This document shows, piece by piece, positions 7,531 to 17,056 of a stretch of DNA of 64,000 bases. Positions within the stretch are counted from its first letter, which is position 1. Every line of letters starts with the position of its first letter. Made by a program: the position numbers and the translations under genes. A model generated the notes under the pieces. The model did no database searches, had not been told where the DNA came from, and saw only the letters and a list, made by a program, of their open reading frames with translations. This stretch comes from Nocardioides sp. Iso805N (lineage in GTDB: Bacteria; Actinomycetota; Actinomycetes; Propionibacteriales; Nocardioidaceae): contig NZ_KB822579.1 of NCBI RefSeq assembly GCF_000364605.1, positions 1-64,000 of the forward strand. Direction: 5' to 3'.

Positions 7531-8714
7531 CAGAGGACACCCTCCGGGTGCAGGCGCAGCAACGGCTGGCCGGGCGAGACGAGATCGCCGTCCTCGACGA
7601 GCCACTCGACGACCTGGCCGCCGTGCGCAGCAGGTACGTCGACGCGGTCACGCAGGCTGGCGATCGCGCCGATCACCGCGCCGGCGGGCAGCAGGTCGCG
7701 GTCGCGAGCCTCCTCGGCGAGGTGGAAGGTGCCCTTGGTCGGGGCGACCACCATCCGCCAGGTCGGGCTGGTCTCGATCTGGCTCCGCTCGCCGTGCTTC
7801 TCGCAGAAGGCGCGAGCGGCGTCGAGCTGGTCGGGCGTCTTGAGGGCGAAGGTCTCCACGCCCTTGAGCGCACGCTTGGCGATGCCGGTCAGGGTGCCGG
7901 CCGGCGGCATCTCGAGGATGCCGGTGACACCGAGATCGGTGAACGTCTCCAGGCACAGGTCCCAGCGGACCGGGCGGGCGATCTGGCCCACGATGCGCTC
8001 CAGCACCTGGGAGCCCTCGTGCACGATGCGTCCGTCCCGGTTGCTGACCACCGGGGTGCGGGGGTCGTGCACCGAGACGCTGCGGGCCAGTCGCGAGAGA
8101 CGGTCCACGGCCGGGGCCATGTGCGAGGTGTGGAACGCGCCGGCGACCTTCAGCGGCATCACGCGTGCCTTGGCGGGCGCGTCGTCAGCGAAGGCGGCGA
8201 GCTGCTCGAGGGTGCCGGCCGCGACCACCTGGCCAGGGCCGTTGTCGTTCGCGGCGGTGAGGCCGTGCTCGGCGATCTTGGCCAGCACCTCGTCGCGGTC
8301 ACCACCGAGTACGGCGGTCATCCCGGTCGGCGTGACGGCGGCGGCCTGGGCCATCGCCCGGCCACGCTCACGCACCAGCACCATCGCCTGCTCGCCGCTG
8401 ATCGCCCGGGCGCCGGCGGCAGCGGTCAGCTCGCCGACGCTGTGGCCTGCCACGGCGCCGATCATCGCGAACGCGTCGGCCGGGTGCGGGAAGAGCTCGA
8501 GCGCGGCGACCAGGCCGGCACCGACCAGCAGCGGCTGCGCGATGGCGGTGTCCCGGATCGTCTCGTCGTCGGCCTCGGTGCCGTAGTGGGCGAGGTCGAG
8601 ACCGGCCACGGTGGAGAGCCACTCGAGCCGTCCGGCGAAGAGCGGATCCTCGAGCCAAGGGGTGAGGAATCCGGAGGTCTGAGCGCCCTGACCCGGCGCG
8701 ACAATGACGAGCAC
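7530..8714 (-). CDS. fabD: Malonyl-CoA:ACP transacylase with C-terminal biotinyl/lipoyl-like domain
   Basis: 394 aa; a typical FabD is about 310. It loads malonate from CoA onto ACP. Residues 1 to about 300 carry VAPGQGAQ and the nucleophile Ser in AGHSVGELTAA. The extra C-terminal stretch (about 310-394) reads as a biotinyl/lipoyl barrel: VVAPTKGTFHL, then GGQVVEWLVEDGDLVSPGQP and LLRLHPEG. The place of the modifiable MKM lysine is taken by ASLRDRVDV, so it cannot be biotinylated or lipoylated in the usual way. The start is GTG 8714. It heads the fab operon directly below fasR. Confidence 0.93.
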   Translation of the reverse strand: MLVIVAPGQGAQTSGFLTPWLEDPLFAGRLEWLSTVAGLDLAHYGTEADDETIRDTAIAQPLLVGAGLVAALELFPHPADAFAMIGAVAGHSVGELTAAAGARAISGEQAMVLVRERGRAMAQAAAVTPTGMTAVLGGDRDEVLAKIAEHGLTAANDNGPGQVVAAGTLEQLAAFADDAPAKARVMPLKVAGAFHTSHMAPAVDRLSRLARSVSVHDPRTPVVSNRDGRIVHEGSQVLERIVGQIARPVRWDLCLETFTDLGVTGILEMPPAGTLTGIAKRALKGVETFALKTPDQLDAARAFCEKHGERSQIETSPTWRMVVAPTKGTFHLAEEARDRDLLPAGAVIGAIASLRDRVDVPAAHGGQVVEWLVEDGDLVSPGQPLLRLHPEGVL

Positions 8715-8780
8715 GTGTCCACTCTGCCGGTCTACCTGGGGGTAGGCGCGGCTGAAGCAGACGAACTTGTCGCCCGCGAT

Positions 8781-8799
8781 TTTGTAGGTGTCCTACAAA
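8781..8799. promoter_or_regulatory. Palindrome in the fasR-fabD gap, candidate operator
   Basis: TTTGTAGG and CCTACAAA are 8-bp inverted arms around TGT. The 19 bp fill the space immediately after the fasR stop (8800) and 67 bp before fabD. It is unusually AT-rich for the region. In Streptomyces, FasR binds just upstream of fabD to activate this operon, so this is the natural candidate. A short fasR terminator is the alternative. Confidence 0.5.
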
Positions 8800-9966
8800 T
8801 CAAGCGTCTGCTTGGCGCCCGAGGATCAAGGCGATGGTGAGCGCGAAGGCGTCGCGGGGTTGCGACGGTTGCAATCCGGTGATGTCACCGACCTGGCGCA
8901 GTCGGTAGCGCACCGTGTTCGGGTGCACGAACAGCACCCGCGCCGCCGCCTCGAGGTTCCCGCCCGCGTCGAAGTACGCCGTCAGCGTCTCGACCAGCGC
9001 CGCCCGATCCCGGACCGGCCGGTAGACCTCGTCGACCAGTGCGGCGCGGGCGTCCTCGTCACCGGCCAGCGCGCGCTCGGCGAGGAGCTCGTCGGCGAGC
9101 ACCGGCCGGGGTGCGGTGGGCCAACCGGGTGAGGCCCGGTGCGCCGCCATCGCGCCGGTGGCGGACGCGTGGGCGCCGGCCATGTCGGGGGCGACCGGAC
9201 CGGCGACCACCGCACCGGGTCCGAAGACGTCGGCCACCGCGGCCGCGGCAGCGTGCGGATCGGTCACCTCGCCCAGCACGATCACCAGTCGCTCGCCCTG
9301 CACGGCGCAGAGCGCGTGCAGCCGTGCGCTGCGGGCGTGACGGCGTACCTCCTCGAAGAGGTCGTTGTCGTCGCGGTCGCTGGGCGCGGTACCGAGCACG
9401 ACCATGATCGAGCCGCGGGCGCCCCAGCCGAGCGCGCTTGCGCGGCCGAGGACCGCTTCGTCGGGGTCGGCACGCAGCACCGCGTCCACGATCAGGGCCT
9501 CGAGCCGCGCGTCCCACGCACCGCGCTGCTCGGCAGCCCGGGCATAGACGGCAGCCGTCGCGAACGCGACCTCACGGGCGTAGTAGCCGATCGCGGTGCG
9601 CACCGCAGCGGCCTCGTCAGGGGGCAGTACGTCGTCGATGCTCTGCTCGACCACGTCGATCGAGAGCCGGATCAGGTCGACGGTCTGCTGCAGGGTGATC
9701 ACCCCGGCCAGCGCGCGCGGTGCGGCACCGAAGACGTTCGCGGCCAGGTCGGCCTTGACGGTGGTGCGGACACCCTCGGCGTACCACTGGACGAAGCCCT
9801 GGATGCCGGCCTGAACGATCATGCCGACCCACGAGCGCTCCTGCGCGGACAGCGTCGAGAACCAGGAGAACTCCGTCTCCATCCGCCCGGTCGCCGCCGT
9901 CGCCAGGCGCCCGGTGGCGCGCTGCAGAGCGCGGGCTCCGGGGAGGGCGGTGGTGGGTGAGGTCAC
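8800..9966 (-). CDS. fasR: PucR-family transcriptional regulator, FasR-like
   Basis: 388 aa, GTG 9966. A central GGDEF-like/CdaR domain is followed by the PucR C-terminal HTH at about residues 325-385 (TLTAYFDAGGNLEAAARVL, then HPNTVRYRLRQVGDITG). Its place directly above fabD and the sequence type match FasR of Streptomyces, an activator of fabDHPF. It is in the same direction as the fab operon with an 85-nt gap, so it may be cotranscribed or have its own promoter in the 150-nt gap at 9967-10116. Confidence 0.85.
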   Translation of the reverse strand: MTSPTTALPGARALQRATGRLATAATGRMETEFSWFSTLSAQERSWVGMIVQAGIQGFVQWYAEGVRTTVKADLAANVFGAAPRALAGVITLQQTVDLIRLSIDVVEQSIDDVLPPDEAAAVRTAIGYYAREVAFATAAVYARAAEQRGAWDARLEALIVDAVLRADPDEAVLGRASALGWGARGSIMVVLGTAPSDRDDNDLFEEVRRHARSARLHALCAVQGERLVIVLGEVTDPHAAAAAVADVFGPGAVVAGPVAPDMAGAHASATGAMAAHRASPGWPTAPRPVLADELLAERALAGDEDARAALVDEVYRPVRDRAALVETLTAYFDAGGNLEAAARVLFVHPNTVRYRLRQVGDITGLQPSQPRDAFALTIALILGRQADA

Positions 9967-10051
9967 CCGCAGATCCTCCCACTCGGGTGTGTCGTTTCGC
10001 GCTCCGGTCGGGTACCGGGGTGCCGATAAGACTCCCCTCGGGTTCGGAGTA

Positions 10052-10100
10052 GTGATTGAATCACCGGACTGGACAACTGGTCAGTAATCCTGGTCCGGTG
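10052..10100. promoter_or_regulatory. Nested inverted repeats between fasR and the hydrolase gene
   Basis: GTGATT-G-AATCAC (10052-10064) is a perfect 13-bp palindrome. Overlapping it, CACCGGAC (10062-10069) repeats inverted as GTCCGGTG (10093-10100). They lie in the intergenic region of two divergent genes, so they may be operators for one or both. No regulator can be assigned. Confidence 0.4.
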
Positions 10101-10116
10101 GTGGGAAGGGGAACCC

Positions 10117-11088
10117 ATGGCAGGGACGACGTCGGTGGGGCCGGCGGCGACACGGACGATAACGGTGCACGGGCACCGCCGCGCGTACGCCTTCGGCGGC
10201 CAGGAGATCGGTACGGCGCCGGCGCTGCTCCTGCTGCACGGGCTGGGCTGCAACAGGCACACCTGGGACCCGGTGTGGGACAGGCTGGCCGAGAAGTACA
10301 CCCTGATCGCACCGGACCTCCTCGGCCACGGGGAGTCCGACAAGCCGCGCGGCGACTACAGCCCCGGCGGCTACGCCAACGGCATGCGCGACCTGCTGAC
10401 CATCCTCGGCATCGACAAGGTGACGGTGATCGGGCACAGCTTCGGCGGCGCGGTGGCGATGCAGTTCGCCTACCAGTTCCCCGAGCGCACCGAGCGCCTG
10501 GTGCTGGTCGACGCGGGCGGCCTCGGCCGGGAGGTGACAGCGCTGATCCGAGCGATCGGGCTGCCGGGCTACCAGCTCACCCTCGGCCTGCTCACGCTGC
10601 CGGTGGTGCGTCAGGTCAACACCGGCCTCCTGCGGACGCTGAAGGCCACCGGGCTGCGCGACCTGCGCGACCTGGACGAGGTCGCCGCCATCCTGGAGAC
10701 GTTCCGGGATCCTCGCAGCAGGTACGCCGTGCACAAGCTGGTGACAGGGGTGATGGATTGGCGCGGCCAGAACATCACCATGCGTGACCGCGCCTATCTC
10801 ACCGAGCTGATGCCGCTGTGCGTCGTCTGGGGCGAGGACGACCGGGTGCTGCCGGCGAGCCACGCGCAGGTCGCGCGGGAGTTCGCCCCGACCGCGCAGG
10901 TCACCGTGATGCGCGACGCCGGCCACTTCCCGCACAAGGATCAGCCCGACGCCTTCGCCGGCCTGGTCGAGGACTTCATCGCCTCGACCGTTCCCGCGAC
11001 GTACTCGCGCGCGCGGTGGCGGCGCCTGCTCAAGGGCGGGGGACCGCCGCATCTATCGTCCGTAGAGCCCGCCTCCGAGCTGGCCTGA
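10117..11088 (+). CDS. Alpha/beta-fold hydrolase
   Basis: 323 aa, ATG 10117 after GGAAGGGG. The nucleophile elbow is GHSFGGAVAMQF (Ser about residue 110). The oxyanion region is LLLLHGLGCNRHTWDPV, the acid Asp is probably in VVWGEDDRVLPA and the catalytic His in MRDAGHFPHKDQP. There is no signal peptide. The substrate is unknown; esterase, lipase or dehalogenase-like activities all fit the fold. It shares a bidirectional terminator with convergent aceE. Confidence 0.85.
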   Translation: MAGTTSVGPAATRTITVHGHRRAYAFGGQEIGTAPALLLLHGLGCNRHTWDPVWDRLAEKYTLIAPDLLGHGESDKPRGDYSPGGYANGMRDLLTILGIDKVTVIGHSFGGAVAMQFAYQFPERTERLVLVDAGGLGREVTALIRAIGLPGYQLTLGLLTLPVVRQVNTGLLRTLKATGLRDLRDLDEVAAILETFRDPRSRYAVHKLVTGVMDWRGQNITMRDRAYLTELMPLCVVWGEDDRVLPASHAQVAREFAPTAQVTVMRDAGHFPHKDQPDAFAGLVEDFIASTVPATYSRARWRRLLKGGGPPHLSSVEPASELA

Positions 11089-11092
11089 GACG

Positions 11093-11134
11093 TGAGGAAG
11101 GGCTCCCCGGGATGTTCTGGGGAGCCCTTCCTCA
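11093..11134. terminator. Bidirectional terminator between hydrolase and aceE
   Basis: A perfect 16-bp stem (TGAGGAAGGGCTCCCC with GGGGAGCCCTTCCTCA) with a 10-nt loop begins 5 nt after the hydrolase stop and ends 34 nt from the aceE stop. Its symmetry suits both transcripts. Confidence 0.85.
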
Positions 11135-11167
11135 GTTCCCGCTACCTGACACGCGCCGTCGGGCATG

Positions 11168-13948
11168 TCAGGCGTCGCCGCCCTCCTGGCGGACGCCTTC
11201 CATCGTGGTCGGGTCGTCGATCCGGTAGGTCTCGAACGCCTTCGTGACGACCGAGCGGTCGATCTTGCCGGCATCGGCGAGGGCCTGGAGCGACTGGACG
11301 ACCACCGACTGGGCGTCGATCTGGAAGAAGCGACGCGCGGCCGGGCGGGTGTCGGCGAAGCCGAAGCCGTCGGCACCGAGGACCCGGTAGTCGGCCGGCA
11401 CCCACCGTGCGATCTGCAGCGGAACGGCCCGCATGTAGTCCGAGACAGCGACCACCGGGGCGTCCGAGCCGGACAGCTTGTCGGTGACGTAGGCGGACTT
11501 GGCCTGCTCGGCCGGGTTGTTGAGGTTCCACTTCTCGGCAGCGATGGCTTCGCGGGCCAGCTCGTTCCAGGAGGTCACCGACCAGGTGTCGGCGATGACG
11601 CCCCAGTCCTCGCGCAGGAGCCGCTGTGCCTCGGCCACCCAGGGGAAGCCGACGCCGGAGGCGAGCAGCCGGACCCGCGGGCCCTCACCCCCGCCGACGG
11701 AGACCTGGTGGATGCCCTTGAGGATGCCCTCGACGTCGACACCCTCAGGCTCGGCCGGCTGAGCGACCGGCTCGTTGTAGACGGTGAGGTAGAAGATGAC
11801 GTCCTCGCCCTTGCCGTCACGGCCACCGGTGCCGTACATCCGCTCGAGGCCGCTGCGCATGATGTGCGCGACCTCGTAGGCGAACGCCGGGTCGTAGTGC
11901 ACGACCGCTGGGTTGGTGGCGGCGAGGAGCGGGCTGTGCCCGTCGGCGTGCTGCAGGCCTTCGCCGGTCAGCGTGGTGCGCCCCGCGGTCGCGCCGACGA
12001 GGAAGCCGCGCGCCATCTGGTCAGCCATCGCCCAGATCGAGTCGCCGGTGCGCTGGAAGCCGAACATCGAGTAGAAGATGTAGAACGGGATCATCGTCTC
12101 GCCGTGGGTGGCGTAGGAGGAGCCCGCCGCGATCGCCGAGGCCATCGCACCGGCCTCGGAGATGCCCTCGTGGAGCATCTGACCCGAGGTCGACATCTTG
12201 TAGGAGAGCAGCATGTTGCGGTCGACGCCCTCGAACTGCTGACCCGCCGGGTCGTAGATCTTGGCCGAGGGGAACATCGCGTCCATGCCGAAGGTGCGGT
12301 ACTCGTCCGGCGCGATCGGCACGATCCGCTTGCCGATGCCCGGCTCGCGCATCCAGTCCTTGAGCAGCCGCACGGTCGCCATGGTGGTGGCGATCTTGTT
12401 GGAGCCCGCGCCCTTCTTGAGATCGGCGTAGACCTTGTCGCCGGGCAGCTCGAGCGCTGCCGCGTCGTTGGTGCGCTTGGGCAGCGAGCCACCGAGGACA
12501 CGGCGGCGCTCCATCATGTACTTGATCTCCGGCGAGTCCGGACCCGGGTTGTAGAGCGGGAACTTGCCGGTGGCGGCGTACTTCTCCTCGATCTCCTGGT
12601 CGGTGACCGGGATCCCGAGGCGGTCGCGGAAGCGCTTGGCGTCCTCGACGGTGAGCTTCTTCATCTGGTGGGTGGCGTTCTTGCCCATCAGGGCGTCGAT
12701 CGTCCAGCCCTTGATGGTGTGCGCCAGGATCACCGTCGGCTGGCCGACGTGCTTGGTGGCCGAGTCGAAGGCGGCGTACACCTTGCGGTAGTCGTGGCCG
12801 CCGCGCGGCAGCTTCTCGATGTCGCGGTCGCTGAGGTGCTCGACCATCTGGCGCAGGCGCGGGTCGGGACCGAAGAAGTGCTCGCGGTTGTAGGCGCCGT
12901 TCTCGACCGAGAAGGTCTGGAACGCGCCGTCCGGCGTGCTGTTCATCTTGTTGACCAGGGCGCCATCGACATCGCGAGCGAGCAGGTCGTCCCACTCGCG
13001 TCCCCAGATGACCTTGATGACGTTCCAGCCGGCGCCGCGGAAGTTGGCTTCCAGCTCCTGGATGATCTTGCCGTTGCCGGTGACCGGGCCGTCGAGCTGC
13101 TGCAGGTTGCAGTTGACCACCCAGACCAGGTTGTCGAGCTCCTCGCGCGCTGCGATGCGCAGCGCGCCCATCGACTCGGGCTCGGCCATCTCGCCGTCGC
13201 CGAGGAAGGCCCACACCCGCTGGTCGGAGGTGTCCTTGATGCCGCGGTTCTGCAGGTAGCGGTTGAACCGCGCCTGGTAGATGGAGTTGATGCCGGTCAG
13301 GCCCATCGAGACCGTGGGGAACTCCCAGAAGTCCGGCATGAGGCGCGGGTGGGGGTAGGAGGACAGACCCTTCCCGACGCCGTGCTGGACCTCCTGGCGG
13401 AAGCGGTAGAGCGCCTCCTCGGAGAGCCGGCCCTCGAGGAACGCACGGGCGTAGATGCCCGGGGAGGCGTGCCCCTGGATGAAGACCTGGTCGCCGCCGC
13501 CAGGGTGCTCCTTGCCGCGGAAGAAGTGGTTGAAGCCGACCTCGTAGAGCGAGGCAGAGGACTGGTAGGTGGCGATGTGGCCACCGACCTCCAGGCCCTT
13601 GCTGTTCGCGCTGGAGACCAGCATCGCGGCGTTCCAGCGGATCATCGAGCGCACCTTGCGCTCGGTCTCCTCGTCGCCGGGGAACCACGGCTCCCGCTCC
13701 GGCGGGATGCTGTTGATGAAGTCCGTGCTCCGCAGGGCAGGTACGCCGATGGCGCGCTCGCGGGCGCGCTCGAGGAGTCGGAGCATGACGTAGCGCGCCC
13801 GGTCACGACCGCGCGCGTCGACCATGGAGTCGAAGGAGGCCAGCCAGTCGCCGGTCTCGTCCGGATCGATGTCTGGCAGCTGGGTCGGCAGGCCCTCGTG
13901 GATGACGGTGGCCGGCGTGCCGGAAGGAGGGGTGGTTTCTTCGGTCAC
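11168..13948 (-). CDS. aceE: Pyruvate dehydrogenase E1 component, homodimeric type
   Basis: 926 aa, typical length. This is the thiamine-diphosphate enzyme that decarboxylates pyruvate and acetylates the E2 lipoyl arm. The ThDP-binding stretch runs from [16 protein letters not shown] to [14 protein letters not shown]. Other conserved parts are [20 protein letters not shown] and [14 protein letters not shown]. Start is GTG 13948 (frame opens [10 protein letters not shown]); there is no clear ribosome binding site, so a leaderless message is possible. It stands alone, since no E2 or E3 gene is in the window. It is divergent from the DUF3052 operon across a 346-nt gap. Confidence 0.95.
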   Translation of the reverse strand: MTEETTPPSGTPATVIHEGLPTQLPDIDPDETGDWLASFDSMVDARGRDRARYVMLRLLERARERAIGVPALRSTDFINSIPPEREPWFPGDEETERKVRSMIRWNAAMLVSSANSKGLEVGGHIATYQSSASLYEVGFNHFFRGKEHPGGGDQVFIQGHASPGIYARAFLEGRLSEEALYRFRQEVQHGVGKGLSSYPHPRLMPDFWEFPTVSMGLTGINSIYQARFNRYLQNRGIKDTSDQRVWAFLGDGEMAEPESMGALRIAAREELDNLVWVVNCNLQQLDGPVTGNGKIIQELEANFRGAGWNVIKVIWGREWDDLLARDVDGALVNKMNSTPDGAFQTFSVENGAYNREHFFGPDPRLRQMVEHLSDRDIEKLPRGGHDYRKVYAAFDSATKHVGQPTVILAHTIKGWTIDALMGKNATHQMKKLTVEDAKRFRDRLGIPVTDQEIEEKYAATGKFPLYNPGPDSPEIKYMMERRRVLGGSLPKRTNDAAALELPGDKVYADLKKGAGSNKIATTMATVRLLKDWMREPGIGKRIVPIAPDEYRTFGMDAMFPSAKIYDPAGQQFEGVDRNMLLSYKMSTSGQMLHEGISEAGAMASAIAAGSSYATHGETMIPFYIFYSMFGFQRTGDSIWAMADQMARGFLVGATAGRTTLTGEGLQHADGHSPLLAATNPAVVHYDPAFAYEVAHIMRSGLERMYGTGGRDGKGEDVIFYLTVYNEPVAQPAEPEGVDVEGILKGIHQVSVGGGEGPRVRLLASGVGFPWVAEAQRLLREDWGVIADTWSVTSWNELAREAIAAEKWNLNNPAEQAKSAYVTDKLSGSDAPVVAVSDYMRAVPLQIARWVPADYRVLGADGFGFADTRPAARRFFQIDAQSVVVQSLQALADAGKIDRSVVTKAFETYRIDDPTTMEGVRQEGGDA

Positions 13949-14066
13949 GTTTGAATCGTGCCACTCGGCGGGGCATCGGAAAATTTACTGATGAGTACGC
14001 GGGCCAGGCATGTCATCCCGGCCTGCGGGCACAGGCGGGTTCGCGAGCGTTCCACAGCCTGGAGGT

Positions 14067-14114
14067 GGGCGTCGAAACGGGCGTGATGATGGGCGTGGAG
14101 GCGGGCGTCGAACG
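14067..14114. repeat. Four 12-bp tandem repeats in the aceE/DUF3052 intergenic region
   Basis: The 346-nt gap 13949-14294 holds no credible gene. In it, four consecutive 12-bp units begin GGGCGT (14067, 14079, 14091, 14103), with variable last six bases; units 1 and 4 share GGGCGTCGAA. A spacing just over one helical turn between two divergent promoters suggests an array of protein-binding sites. The AT-rich stretch near 13978-13995 next to aceE may hold its promoter. Confidence 0.5.
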
Positions 14115-14294
14115 GCCGAGACGGCGGCGCCGTACGCACGCGAAGCAAGCCCGCGGCTGACCGGCCGCGGCGGATGGAGGGTCCCGGCGGAATGGACCAG
14201 GGTTGCGCCCCCGGCCGTTCTCCGCTGGACTACTCACCACTGCGACCCTTTCGTCGCGGCGAGACAGACGATGGCAACAGATGCGGAGGACGAC

Positions 14295-14732
14295 GTGAGT
14301 GCGACCGCGGGTGGAGGATCCACCCAGACAGGCCCTGCGAATCTCGCAGAGCGCCTGGGTATCAAGGCCGGCATGGTCATCCAGGAACTTGGCTGGGACA
14401 ACGACACCGATCACGAGCTCAGGGTCGCGATCGAGGACGCACTCGACGCCGAGATGGTCGACGGTGACTACGGCAACGTCGTCGACACGGTGCTCCTCTG
14501 GTGGCGCGACGACGACGGCGACCTGGTCGACGGCCTGGTGGATGCGCTGACCGACCTCGTCGGTGGGGGCTCGATCTGGCTGTTCACGCCGAAGGTGGGC
14601 CGCCCAGGTGCGGTCGACCCGTCGGACATCACCGAGGCTGCGCCGATCGCCGGCCTCTCGCAGACGACCACGGCAGCGGTGAGCAAGGAGTGGGCGGCGA
14701 CGCGGCTTCTCGCTCCGAAGAACGTCGGATGA
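14295..14732 (+). CDS. DUF3052 family protein
   Basis: 145 aa. GTG 14295 is chosen because GGAGGA precedes it by 4 nt and because family members begin SATA; ATG 14271 in the same frame is the alternative. The conserved core is LGIKAGMVIQELGWDNDTD, LLWWRDDDGDLVDGLVDAL and SIWLFTPKVGRPG. It is acidic, soluble and of unknown function, conserved in actinobacteria. The stop overlaps the acyl-CoA synthetase start by 4 nt (ATGA), so the three genes 14295-16821 are one coupled operon. Confidence 0.88.
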   Translation: MSATAGGGSTQTGPANLAERLGIKAGMVIQELGWDNDTDHELRVAIEDALDAEMVDGDYGNVVDTVLLWWRDDDGDLVDGLVDALTDLVGGGSIWLFTPKVGRPGAVDPSDITEAAPIAGLSQTTTAAVSKEWAATRLLAPKNVG

Positions 14733-16357
14733 TCCTGCGCCCTTCCGCGGCACTGGCCAAGGCCGTGTCCGCGGGATCCGGCGTGCGCGTGCTCGCCGGG
14801 TCCGGTGTGGTCAAGCCGTTCTCGCCGACGGTGCTGGCCCGCCTGGCGAAGGCGGTGCACGCCTGGGGCCTCGGCCCCGCGGGTGGCTTCACCATGCTGG
14901 CCACCCGCTATCCCGACCGCGTCGGCATCGTCGACGAGCTCGGCGAGATCACCTACGGCGAGATCCACCGCCGTACCAACGTCCTGGCCCGCGCCCTCGC
15001 GGCGCGCGGCGTCGGCGAGGGTGACGGCGTCGCGGTGATGTGCCGCAACCACCGTGGCTTCGTCGAGGCCACGGTCGCGATCGCCAAGCTCGGCGCCGAC
15101 GCGCTCTACCTCAACACCGCGTTCGCCGGCCCCCAGCTCGTCGACGTGCTCGCGCGGGAGAAGCCGCGCGTGGTCATCCACGACGAGGAGTTCACCGGGC
15201 TGCTGGCCGGCGCCGAGATCGAGCAGCGGGTCATCGCGTGGACCGACAGCGAGGCACCCTCGCTCCAGGCCGAGACCCTCGATGCGCTCGCCACCGACGG
15301 CGACGATCGTGACCTGACGTCGCCGTCGCGACACGGTCGGATCATCATCCTCACCTCCGGCACCACCGGTACGCCGAAGGGGGCGCCGCGCAACGAGGCC
15401 GGGATCGACGCAGCCATCTCGCTGCTGTCCCGGATGCCGCTCAAGGAGGGCTGGCGCACCCATATCGCAGCGCCGCTGTTCCACACCTGGGGTTTCGCGC
15501 ACCTGATGCTGGCGATGCTGCTGGGCTCGACGATGGTGCTGCGCCGGCGCTTCGACCCGGCCGAGGCGCTGGAGGTGACGCAGGGCTGCGACTCGCTGGT
15601 GGTGATCCCGGTGATGCTGCAGCGGATGCTGACGGTCGAGGGCAGCTTCGACCTCTCCTCGCTGCAGGTCGTCGCCTCCTCGGGCTCGGCGCTGCCCGGC
15701 GATCTGGCGCTGGAGTGGATGGACCGGTTCGGCGAGAACCTCTACAACATCTACGGCTCGACCGAGGTCGCCTACGCCTCGATCGCCACGCCGGGGGACC
15801 TGCGTAGCGCGCCCACCTCGGCGGGCAAGCCGCCGTGGGGGACCGTCGTACGGATCCTGGACCCGGTCGGCCGGGAGGTCCCGCCGGGCGAGCCGGGCCG
15901 GATCTTCGTCGGCAACAGCCTGCTCTTCGAGGGCTACACCGGCGGCGGTGCCAAGGAGGTGGTCGACGGCCTGATGTCCTCGGGCGACGTCGGCCGCTTC
16001 GACGCCGAGGGCCGTCTCTACGTCGAGGGCCGCGACGACGAGATGATCGTCTCGGGCGGCGAGAACGTCTTCCCCAAGGAGGTCGAGGACTGCCTCGCAC
16101 GGCACCCCGACGTCGTCGAGGTCGCTTGCGTCGGCGTGGACGATCCCGAGTTCGGCAAGCGGCTGCGTGCCTTCGTGGTGGTCTCCGGCGAGGCCGGCGA
16201 GGACGACCTCAAGGGCTGGGTGAAGGACCACCTGGCGCGCTTCAAGGTGCCTCGTGAGATCGTGGTGCTGCCCGAGCTGCCGCGCAATGCGACCGGCAAG
16301 GTGCTCAAGCGGGAGTTGTTGGACTGGCTGGACACGGCAGGGGAGGGCACGGCGTGA
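14729..16357 (+). CDS. AMP-dependent acyl-CoA synthetase (fatty acid-CoA ligase family)
   Basis: 542 aa from ATG 14729 (ATGA overlap with DUF3052); the longer open frame from 14501 is rejected because it crosses the DUF3052 gene. ANL-family motifs are all present: ILTSGTTGTPKGAPR (P-loop-like), NIYGSTEVAYAS, SSGDVGRFDAEGRLYVEGRD, and the C-terminal Lys in RNATGKVLKRELLDW. It activates a carboxylic acid to acyl-AMP and then acyl-CoA. Chain length is not predictable. A place beside DUF3052 and AhpE is typical of actinobacteria. Confidence 0.92.
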   Translation: MILRPSAALAKAVSAGSGVRVLAGSGVVKPFSPTVLARLAKAVHAWGLGPAGGFTMLATRYPDRVGIVDELGEITYGEIHRRTNVLARALAARGVGEGDGVAVMCRNHRGFVEATVAIAKLGADALYLNTAFAGPQLVDVLAREKPRVVIHDEEFTGLLAGAEIEQRVIAWTDSEAPSLQAETLDALATDGDDRDLTSPSRHGRIIILTSGTTGTPKGAPRNEAGIDAAISLLSRMPLKEGWRTHIAAPLFHTWGFAHLMLAMLLGSTMVLRRRFDPAEALEVTQGCDSLVVIPVMLQRMLTVEGSFDLSSLQVVASSGSALPGDLALEWMDRFGENLYNIYGSTEVAYASIATPGDLRSAPTSAGKPPWGTVVRILDPVGREVPPGEPGRIFVGNSLLFEGYTGGGAKEVVDGLMSSGDVGRFDAEGRLYVEGRDDEMIVSGGENVFPKEVEDCLARHPDVVEVACVGVDDPEFGKRLRAFVVVSGEAGEDDLKGWVKDHLARFKVPREIVVLPELPRNATGKVLKRELLDWLDTAGEGTA

Positions 16358-16821
16358 GCGGGCTGCAGATCGGTGGACCGGCCCCGGACTTCACCCTGCG
16401 CGACCAGTTCGGTCAGGACGTCACGCTCGCCTCCTACCGCGGCAGCAAGGCCGTCGTGATCTTCTTCTACCCCTACGCCTTCTCCGGGGTGTGCACCGGC
16501 GAGATGGCCGGCATCCGCGATCGGCTCGACGAGTTCATGACCTTCGAGACCGAGACGCTGGCGATCTCGTGCGACCCGATGTTCGCGCTGCGAGCCTTCG
16601 CCGACGCGGACGGGCTCAACTTCCCGTTGCTCTCGGACTTCTGGCCGCACGGGGAGGTCGCTCGTGCCTACGGCGTCCTCGACGAACGGTCGGGTGCGCC
16701 CCGGCGCTCTTCGTACGTCATCGACAAGCAGGGCCGGGTGCGCTGGGCGGTGCACAACGCGAATGCCGAGGGTCGTGACCTGGACGAGCACCTGCGCGAG
16801 CTCTCCGCGGCGCTGTCCTGA
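16354..16821 (+). CDS. AhpE-like peroxiredoxin
   Basis: 155 aa thiol peroxidase that reduces H2O2 and organic peroxides. The peroxidatic Cys is in YPYAFSGVCTGEMAG (about residue 49) with the usual Pro and Thr/Ser two and four places ahead. No clear resolving Cys pattern is seen apart from one in AISCDPMFAL, so it is a 1-Cys or AhpE type relying on an external thiol. Start GTG 16354 overlaps the ligase stop (GTGA). Confidence 0.92.
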   Translation: MSGLQIGGPAPDFTLRDQFGQDVTLASYRGSKAVVIFFYPYAFSGVCTGEMAGIRDRLDEFMTFETETLAISCDPMFALRAFADADGLNFPLLSDFWPHGEVARAYGVLDERSGAPRRSSYVIDKQGRVRWAVHNANAEGRDLDEHLRELSAALS

Positions 16822-16931
16822 CGGTTCTCACGAGGCCGCGAGCACGCGCGCGGTCCCAGAGGTCTAGACAGGTGGGTCCCAATCTTGGCGGGCTTTCGCG
16901 TGCGATCAGGGCAGACCTGTTACATTTCAAC

Positions 16932-16971
16932 TGTTGAGCCGGTGGCGACCCGAGACGGCACCGGCTCAACA
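16932..16971 (+). terminator. Hairpin between the peroxiredoxin operon and tRNA-Val
   Basis: TGTTGAGCCGGTG (16932-16944) pairs perfectly with CACCGGCTCAACA (16959-16971) over a 14-nt loop, followed by ctccattt. It lies 111 nt after the peroxiredoxin stop and is probably that operon's terminator. The remaining spacer (16972-17056) should contain the tRNA promoter. Confidence 0.65.
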
Positions 16972-17056
16972 CTCCATTTCGGCCACGTACGGCGGTGGCA
17001 ACGGGTCCATTTGGCCCTGCACGTCGGTAAGACCGTAGGCTGTGGCGTCGCGTCCG

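Noticed and set aside
14501..14728. N-terminal extension of the acyl-CoA synthetase frame
   Set aside because: It lies inside DUF3052 and has Arg-rich shadow composition; ATG 14729 has the coupled overlap.
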